Origin: Armatimonadota bacterium
GTDB taxonomy: Bacteria > Armatimonadota > Fimbriimonadia > Fimbriimonadales > Fimbriimonadaceae
Assembly: GCA_023392285.1 (NCBI GenBank)
Contig: JAEVZK010000009.1
Span: forward strand, 1 to 27,448
Direction of reading: 5' to 3'
DNA: 27,448 nucleotides
Shown: positions 22,981 through 27,448 of the stretch, piece after piece
Layout: every line of letters begins with the position of its first letter
How positions within the stretch are numbered: the stretch's first letter is position 1
The notes under the pieces: generated by a model
Told to the model about the DNA's origin: nothing
What the model saw: the letters and a program-made list of their open reading frames with translations, nothing else
The model's database searches: none
Program-made: the position numbers and the translations under genes

Positions 22981-23000
22981 TCTGGGGCGCTTGCCCCAGA
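22981..23000. terminator. hairpin between convergent genes
   Basis: TCTGGGGC (22981-22988) pairs perfectly with GCCCCAGA (22993-23000) over a GCTT loop. No T-run follows on either strand, so it is a weak or factor-dependent terminator. Confidence 0.55.
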
Positions 23001-23005
23001 TCCTC

Positions 23006-23992
23006 CTAAACGCTGCCTTCTGATTTGTTTGGCAGCGCGCCTCTTCTACGCAGAAGTGTGCGAACGGCGAAGATGAGCCACAGGGCTACAACAGCGGCAG
23101 CAAGGATCACCAGCATCCGCCTCCAACTCAGATCCGTGGCGGAACGGTCATCGAAACGGGGATCGTGGATCAGCTGGCCCTTCGAATAAACTCTGATCGA
23201 AACCGGGTTGCTACGAAAGTCGTTCACGATCGAGCCCTCACTCCAGCCATGCCAGGTGAGCAGCTCTTCTGGTTTGTCGACCAATTTTATGAGATCGTAG
23301 CGGATGGTCTGGAAGACACGACCTTCTCGCTTACGAGTGATCGTAGCGCTCTTCGGAAATTCAAACTCTTTATACCGGAGCCATGCAGTCACCTCCACCA
23401 ACTGCCAAATTGGCCCGTCCGTGGTGTACCGAACCATCTGAGTTTGCCCCTCCGTGGACGAAAACTCAAATGTGAATTTTGCGCTGCCGTTATCGGTTGT
23501 GATCGTGGTTGGGTTTACCAACACCGGCCTTCCGGCTCGGGCAAAGCCCGTTATAGGCTCGCCGCTTTGAATCTCATAGCCGAGAGCGGCAGCGTTGATT
23601 TCGCCAGTCTTGTGAGAAGTGATCGCGCCCTGAGAGCCGCCCGATTCCCACATGTATACCAACCCGTCCTTGTTTAGGTGCTTGGATTCAGCCAGCTTCC
23701 ACTGCTCACTGCCCTTGTCGTCGCCGAGCAGATGGATATAGCTCGCATCTGGCCCGACCGCACACTCATATATCAGCGTGCTATTGCGCGATCCCCAGGA
23801 AACCGAATTTTCAGGTTGCTGCGGCTGATTGTCTCCATCTGGTACAGAGAGGGTTTCCTTGTATGTCGCAGCGAATGGTGGGAGTTGCGATCGGCTTTTC
23901 GCCACCTTCGCGAGCAACGAGTCAACGTCGGACTGGGCGAGAGCTAAGGAAGCACAAGCGCAGAGGAGGGCTATGGACAAACACCTGATCAT
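23006..23992 (-). CDS. exported membrane-anchored protein, function unknown
   Basis: Starting at Met 23992 gives 328 residues with a clear signal peptide (MIRCLSIALLCACASLALAQS). The frame continues upstream to 24040, but that would put a hydrophilic extension before the signal, so 23992 is preferred. The central part (about 30-275) is beta-rich and resembles lipoprotein-carrier LolA-type folds in pattern (FAATYKETLSVPDG, then many alternating strands), which I cannot confirm. A C-terminal transmembrane segment (about 290-312, MLVILAAAVVALWLIFAV) followed by Arg-rich residues anchors it with most of the protein outside. The 5' end overlaps a possible pseudogene. No operon partner. Confidence 0.75.
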   Translation of the reverse strand: MIRCLSIALLCACASLALAQSDVDSLLAKVAKSRSQLPPFAATYKETLSVPDGDNQPQQPENSVSWGSRNSTLIYECAVGPDASYIHLLGDDKGSEQWKLAESKHLNKDGLVYMWESGGSQGAITSHKTGEINAAALGYEIQSGEPITGFARAGRPVLVNPTTITTDNGSAKFTFEFSSTEGQTQMVRYTTDGPIWQLVEVTAWLRYKEFEFPKSATITRKREGRVFQTIRYDLIKLVDKPEELLTWHGWSEGSIVNDFRSNPVSIRVYSKGQLIHDPRFDDRSATDLSWRRMLVILAAAVVALWLIFAVRTLLRRRGALPNKSEGSV

Positions 23993-24054
23993 AAAGTATT
24001 CCAACGGAAGTCGAAGGTGGGAGAAGAAATCCCCCACCATCCAATCCTAGTGCA

Positions 24055-24293
24055 TTACGTACAGGCACCGTAATAGTTGATGGACCACTGAATCTTGTTG
24101 CCTGAGCAGTCGCCACCCTTTCCGCTGCCATCGCCCAATATTTTCGCTCTTGAATGCTAGTCTGAACAAAAAAGTTGAGAAGTTTCCAGTCTTGGTCAGG
24201 CGTGTTGCTCGTGCTGACGAACGATTGATAGGCTCGAACTGCATGAAGCGCGACGCCTGCCCCTTCGCCGCAGCTATTTGCCAGCTCTTTCAC
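24055..24293 (-). pseudogene. possible frameshifted remnant, identity unknown
   Basis: From GTG 24293 a coding-like stretch of about 50 residues (VKELANSCGEGAGVALHAVRAYQSF...) is followed, after a -1 shift at the four-A run of CGAAAATA near 24140, by another coding-like stretch (GDGSGKGGDCSGNKIQW... to a TAA at 24055-24057). One extra A would join them into one protein of about 79 residues. The end with two Cys resembles the pilin tails in this window, but the prepilin N-terminus is missing. It may be a decayed gene or chance. Confidence 0.25.
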
Positions 24294-24311
24294 AAGATTA
24301 GGAACCGGAAC

Positions 24312-24339
24312 TTGCTCAACTACTTGAGCGTTGTATACT
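24312..24339 (+). promoter_or_regulatory. promoter of dnaJ-hspR
   Basis: TTGCTC (24312-24317), 16 bases, and TATACT (24334-24339) give a good -35/-10 pair. A start near 24346 leaves a short leader with GGGAG at 24355-24359 before the ATG. Confidence 0.7.
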
Positions 24340-24343
24340 CAGG
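24323..24343 (+). promoter_or_regulatory. HAIR-type HspR operator
   Basis: CTTGAGC-N7-ACTCAGG matches the HspR-associated inverted repeat CTTGAGT-N7-ACTCAAG at 12 of 14 defined bases. It overlaps the -10 box. An overlapping perfect repeat GCTCAA-CTAC-TTGAGC (24314-24329) may supply a second half-site. The hspR gene is the second gene of the operon it controls. Confidence 0.8.
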
Positions 24344-24362
24344 TGATTGAGTTTGGGAGTAT

Positions 24363-25331
24363 ATGGCTAAAGATTTCTACAAGGTTTTAGGAGTGAGTCG
24401 GTCGGCGGATGAGAAGGAGATCAAATCTTCTTATCGCAAGCTGGCGCGCAAGTACCACCCCGACGTCAATCCAAACGACAAATCCGCTGAGGCCAAGTTT
24501 AAGGAAATCAGCGAAGCGTACGAGGTGATCGGCGATCCAGAGAAGCGGAAGCTCTACGACCAATACGGCGAGCACTGGGAGCATGCGGGCAATTTCGCCG
24601 GGGGAGTGCCCAACGAAGGAGACATGAACTTCAACTTCGGTGGAGGTGGCGCTGGAGGCGATTTCGGCTCCTTCTTTAGCCAGTTCTTCAACGTCGGCGG
24701 AGGGTTCGACGAAACGGGAGGCCGTGGCCGCGCCCGAGGCAGCCGAATTCAGTTCGAGGACATGGAGGTAGCCGCTCCGCGCGATGTCGAAAAGGTGATT
24801 GAAATTCCCTTAGCCGAAATTGATTCCGGCACCAAGCGTTCCCTGACCTATCAAACGATGGACGCTCAACGCACAATCAACGGAATCTCCACCGTTCCGA
24901 CGACAAAGAAGGTGGAAGTCACCATCCCAGCAGGAATTGCCGACGGCAAGAAGCTGCGAGTGCCCGGAAAAGGTGCGGTTGGCGCGAATGCAAAAGCCGG
25001 CGATCTCTACCTCGTCATCAAGTGGGGATCCGATCCACGCTTCAGATTGGTCGATGACCATCTGGAGGTGGATGTGGATGTCCCCTGCACGGTTGCCGCT
25101 CTTGGTGGTGAGATCAAGGTGCCCACTCTTCGTTCAAAGCTCACGATGAAAATTCCTGCCGGAACTCAGAGCGGGCAAACGTTGCGTCTCAAGGGTCAGG
25201 GCATCGCTCGGTCGAGCGGTACTCGAGGCGACTTGATGGCGAAAATTCGCATCACCGTGCCCAAGACCTTAAGCGAAGAAGCTCGCAAGCTCTTCCAAAG
25301 GCTCGCTGAACTTACGGAGGCAAACGCATGA
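24363..25331 (+). CDS. dnaJ: DnaJ-type co-chaperone without zinc finger (CbpA-like)
   Basis: The product has 322 residues. The N-terminal J domain carries HPD at 32-34 (YHPDVNPNDK), followed by a Gly/Phe-rich linker (about 75-125) and the two C-terminal beta domains with VTIPAGIADGKKLRVPGKG and a DLYLVIKW segment. No CxxCxGxG repeats, so it is a type II/CbpA-like J protein that stimulates DnaK ATPase and delivers substrates. ATG start with GGGAG upstream. The stop overlaps the hspR start (ATGA), and the HAIR operator in the promoter makes it a likely HspR target. dnaK is not in this window. Confidence 0.93.
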   Translation: MAKDFYKVLGVSRSADEKEIKSSYRKLARKYHPDVNPNDKSAEAKFKEISEAYEVIGDPEKRKLYDQYGEHWEHAGNFAGGVPNEGDMNFNFGGGGAGGDFGSFFSQFFNVGGGFDETGGRGRARGSRIQFEDMEVAAPRDVEKVIEIPLAEIDSGTKRSLTYQTMDAQRTINGISTVPTTKKVEVTIPAGIADGKKLRVPGKGAVGANAKAGDLYLVIKWGSDPRFRLVDDHLEVDVDVPCTVAALGGEIKVPTLRSKLTMKIPAGTQSGQTLRLKGQGIARSSGTRGDLMAKIRITVPKTLSEEARKLFQRLAELTEANA

Positions 25332-25735
25332 GAAATTCCAACCAGCCCGTCTATATGATTGGCGTCGCGGCGGAAATGTGCGGCGTTCACCCCCAGACGC
25401 TCAGGCAGTATGAACGCCTGGGACTCGTGGTGCCTTCGCGCGCGGGTGCTAAGAACCGCCTCTACAGCGACAACGACATTCGGCGAGTGCAACAGATTCA
25501 GCGCCTCACTCAAGATATGGGCGTTAACTTGGCCGGGGTCGAACTGATCCTACGCCTCCTCGACGACATGGAAGCAATGAAATCAGATATGGAATTGCAA
25601 CTCCGTCAGTACGTCGACGAGGCAGAGCGGCGAATTACCAGCTTTATGGCGAACAGCAACATTCCCCTGCGCGTTGATGACAAGCTTCTGCCCGTCCCAA
25701 ATCTTAAAATTCGCACCCGTTCGACCGAGATTTGA
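25328..25735 (+). CDS. hspR: MerR-family heat-shock repressor HspR
   Basis: The product has 135 residues. The MerR helix-turn-helix is at residues 9-75: YMIGVAAEMCGVHPQTLRQYERLGLVVPSR, then the wing GAKNRLYSDNDIRRVQQIQRLTQDMGVNLAGVELILRL. A C-terminal helix (about 75-110) is probably the dimerisation part. The YMIGVAAEMCGVHPQTLRQYE segment is typical of HspR, which represses chaperone operons through HAIR elements and is relieved on heat shock with DnaK as co-repressor in Streptomyces. The ATG overlaps the dnaJ stop and has GGAGG upstream, so it is coupled. It fits the operator at 24323. Confidence 0.93.
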   Translation: MRNSNQPVYMIGVAAEMCGVHPQTLRQYERLGLVVPSRAGAKNRLYSDNDIRRVQQIQRLTQDMGVNLAGVELILRLLDDMEAMKSDMELQLRQYVDEAERRITSFMANSNIPLRVDDKLLPVPNLKIRTRSTEI

Positions 25736-25762
25736 CGAACGACTCGAAGCGTCGGAGGTCGG

Positions 25763-25768
25763 TAAACT
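25763..25768 (+). promoter_or_regulatory. TAAACT -10 of leaderless obgE transcript
   Basis: TAAACT is followed by six bases and the obgE ATG at 25775. No Shine-Dalgarno is in that position, although GGAGG lies further upstream at 25754-25758. Confidence 0.55.
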
Positions 25769-25774
25769 CGGCAG

Positions 25775-27040
25775 ATGTTCTTAGATGAGGCCGAAGTCAC
25801 TTTCGCTTCCGGCCGCGGCGGCTCGGGAGCAGTCAGCTTTCACCGCGAAAAGCACGTTCCGCGTGGTGGCCCTAATGGTGCCGACGGAGGTAAGGGCGGC
25901 GACGTCATCCTCGTTGCCGATCGCAACAAGCGCACGCTCTATGATTTCAAACTTCAGCAGCGGTTCGAAGCGGGATCGGGCGAGCACGGAGTCAACAACA
26001 AACGGGGGCGAGATGGGAAGAGCATCGAAATCAAAGTTCCCGTTGGCACCGTTGTAACGGATCTCGAGTTCGACGAAGTATTGGTCGACCTGAACCTCAA
26101 CGGGATGAAATACATCATTTGTCGCGGAGGTAAGGGCGGTAAGGGAAACCAGCACTACACCAGCAGCATCCGTCAGGCGCCGAATTTTGCCCAAAAAGGG
26201 GGCCCACCCGAAATTCTTCGGGCCAAACTCGAGCTTAAGCTCTTGGCCGATGTGGGTCTCATTGGCTTGCCCAATGCTGGTAAGAGCACGCTCATCTCTC
26301 GCATCAGCGCAGCTAAGCCGAAAATCGCCGATTACCCCTTCACGACGATCGTGCCAAACCTCGGCGTCGTTAAGTTCGGCAACGAGTCCTTTGTCGTCGC
26401 GGATATGCCCGGCCTCATCCGGGGAGCGAGTGAAGGAGTTGGTCTCGGGCACCAGTTTCTTCGTCACGTGGAACGCAACCGCGTGCTCGTCCACGTCGTC
26501 GACGCCTTTCCCGTGGATGAAAGTGACCCCGTGGAAAATTACGAGCTGATTGAAAACGAGCTGCGACTTTACTCAGAGGAGATTTGGGAGCGTCCCCGAG
26601 TGATTGCGCTCAACAAAATGGACATCGTGCCTTCTGAAGATTTCAATGCCTTGAGAATGCGATTCGAGCAATTCGGACGATCCATTTTTCCAATCTCGGC
26701 CGTTACCGGCCAAGGTTTGGAGCCACTCCTCTTTGAGTTGAAGAAGCTCTTGGAGGTCACTGCGCCTCAAGAAGAACTACCAGTGCTCATGCCCGCGCTT
26801 CACGCTCGGGATGATCAATCTTGGGACGTCGTGCAGGACGAGGATGGATTCACCATCACTGGCGGGCGAATCAAGCGCATCGTGGAGATGACGGATCTCG
26901 GCAACGACGAGGCCGTTCGCTACATGCAACGGCGGCTCGAGCGGATTGGAGTAATTGACAAACTTCGCAGCATGGGTGCGGAAGAGGGAGATACCGTGCG
27001 AGTAGGCGATACGGAGTTCGCCTTTACAGACGATCTATGA
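25775..27040 (+). CDS. obgE: Obg/CgtA GTPase
   Basis: The product has 421 residues. The glycine-rich Obg domain is at 1-158 (ASGRGGSGAVSFHREKHVPRGGPNGADGGKGGDV); the GTPase domain follows with G1 GLPNAGKST (164-172), G3 DMPG (210-213) and G4 NKMD; an OCT-type domain occupies the last 75 residues or so (DDQSWDVVQDEDGFTITGGRIKRIVEMTD...). Obg associates with the 50S subunit and is usually essential. The stop overlaps the next start (ATGA), giving the common obgE-nadD pair. A TAAACT hexamer six bases before the ATG suggests a leaderless message. Confidence 0.97.
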   Translation: MFLDEAEVTFASGRGGSGAVSFHREKHVPRGGPNGADGGKGGDVILVADRNKRTLYDFKLQQRFEAGSGEHGVNNKRGRDGKSIEIKVPVGTVVTDLEFDEVLVDLNLNGMKYIICRGGKGGKGNQHYTSSIRQAPNFAQKGGPPEILRAKLELKLLADVGLIGLPNAGKSTLISRISAAKPKIADYPFTTIVPNLGVVKFGNESFVVADMPGLIRGASEGVGLGHQFLRHVERNRVLVHVVDAFPVDESDPVENYELIENELRLYSEEIWERPRVIALNKMDIVPSEDFNALRMRFEQFGRSIFPISAVTGQGLEPLLFELKKLLEVTAPQEELPVLMPALHARDDQSWDVVQDEDGFTITGGRIKRIVEMTDLGNDEAVRYMQRRLERIGVIDKLRSMGAEEGDTVRVGDTEFAFTDDL

Positions 27041-27448
27041 GAATTGGAATACTGGGCGGCACTTTCGATCCACCACACAACGGTCATCTCGAATTGGCGA
27101 AGCGGGCCGTCGAATCGCTCGCCTTGGACGAAGTGATTTGGCTTCCCGCGAATCGCAATCCTTTGAAGACGGTACGCACCTCAACTTCTGCGAAACAGCG
27201 GTTGGAAATGGTGAATATTGCAACCGAAGACAATCCCAAGTTTAGCGTTAGCGATATCGATCTGACACGAGGCGGCCCTAGCTACATGATCGACACTCTT
27301 AATGAGCTAAAAATGGTGGTGCCCGGCGATTACTGGCTGCTCGTGGGTGCCGACAACGTCCGCAACTTCAGCGAGTGGAAAAACCCTCATCGAATTCTGA
27401 AGCTTTGTCGCCTCGGGGTGGCAGTTCGTCCACCCGACACGCACGAAG
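27037..27448 (+). CDS. nadD: nicotinate-nucleotide adenylyltransferase (partial, 3' end beyond window)
   Basis: The 137 or so visible residues begin MRIGILGGTFDPPHNGHLELAKRA, the nucleotidyltransferase GGTFDPPHxGH motif, followed by WLPANRNPLKT, a SVSDIDLTRGGPSYMIDTL segment and the LLVGADNVRNFSEWKNP stretch of NadD. The enzyme makes deamido-NAD from nicotinate mononucleotide and ATP. The ATG overlaps the obgE stop by four bases, so it is coupled. The last third is beyond the right edge. Confidence 0.95.
   Translation, partial: MRIGILGGTFDPPHNGHLELAKRAVESLALDEVIWLPANRNPLKTVRTSTSAKQRLEMVNIATEDNPKFSVSDIDLTRGGPSYMIDTLNELKMVVPGDYWLLVGADNVRNFSEWKNPHRILKLCRLGVAVRPPDTHE

Noticed and set aside
25781..26494. 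Minus-strand open frame opposite obgE (237 codons)
   Set aside because: Antisense to Obg; no family pattern.

Overview
The window looks like a chromosomal segment of a moderately GC-rich bacterium. Its content fits Armatimonadota (Fimbriimonadia-like): short paralogous prepilins with a C-terminal cysteine pair, a tricorn-like S41 peptidase, HrcA and HspR in the same genome, large unassigned glycosidase-like proteins, and start codons placed directly behind -10 hexamers. This placement is inference from gene content. There is no phage, IS element, CRISPR array or obvious island; most genes are housekeeping or lineage-specific chromosomal genes.

Layout. Positions 1-2400: a translin-family gene (cut by the left edge) coupled to radC on the minus strand, divergent from glyA. 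Positions 2412-3983, minus strand: two coupled small membrane proteins with a shared terminator, and the heat-shock repressor hrcA. Positions 4037-7278: an envelope block. A VKOR-thioredoxin fusion and a pseudopilin-like protein form a minus-strand operon, divergent from three tandem prepilin paralogues separated by hairpins. Positions 7275-10992: a short GH4-like NAD-binding protein, divergent from an 859-residue glycosidase-like protein coupled to a small membrane protein. Positions 11011-11447: initiator tRNA-fMet with a strong promoter, then a gene-free, structured stretch ending in a strong terminator. Positions 11492-18898: tricorn-like peptidase, RluD-type pseudouridine synthase, an exported STN-like protein, a lipoprotein and an alpha/beta hydrolase. 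Positions 19037-20597: membrane GGDEF protein, an acidic disordered protein and a DUF433 protein. Positions 20904-23992: a variant EF-G and a secreted membrane-anchored protein. Positions 24323-27448: dnaJ-hspR under a HAIR-type operator, then obgE and nadD (cut by the right edge).

Functional links. HspR probably represses its own dnaJ-hspR operon through the inverted repeat at 24323-24343. The VKOR fusion probably makes envelope disulfides; the neighbouring prepilins each carry a conserved C-terminal cysteine pair and are plausible clients. Several genes (glyA, rluD, the 17866 lipoprotein, the GGDEF gene, obgE) have a -10-like hexamer exactly six bases before the start codon, three of them the same hexamer TAAACT, which points to leaderless transcription. 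The least explained elements are the structured region at 11250-11447, the start-stop codon pair at 15565-15570 and the 859-residue protein.
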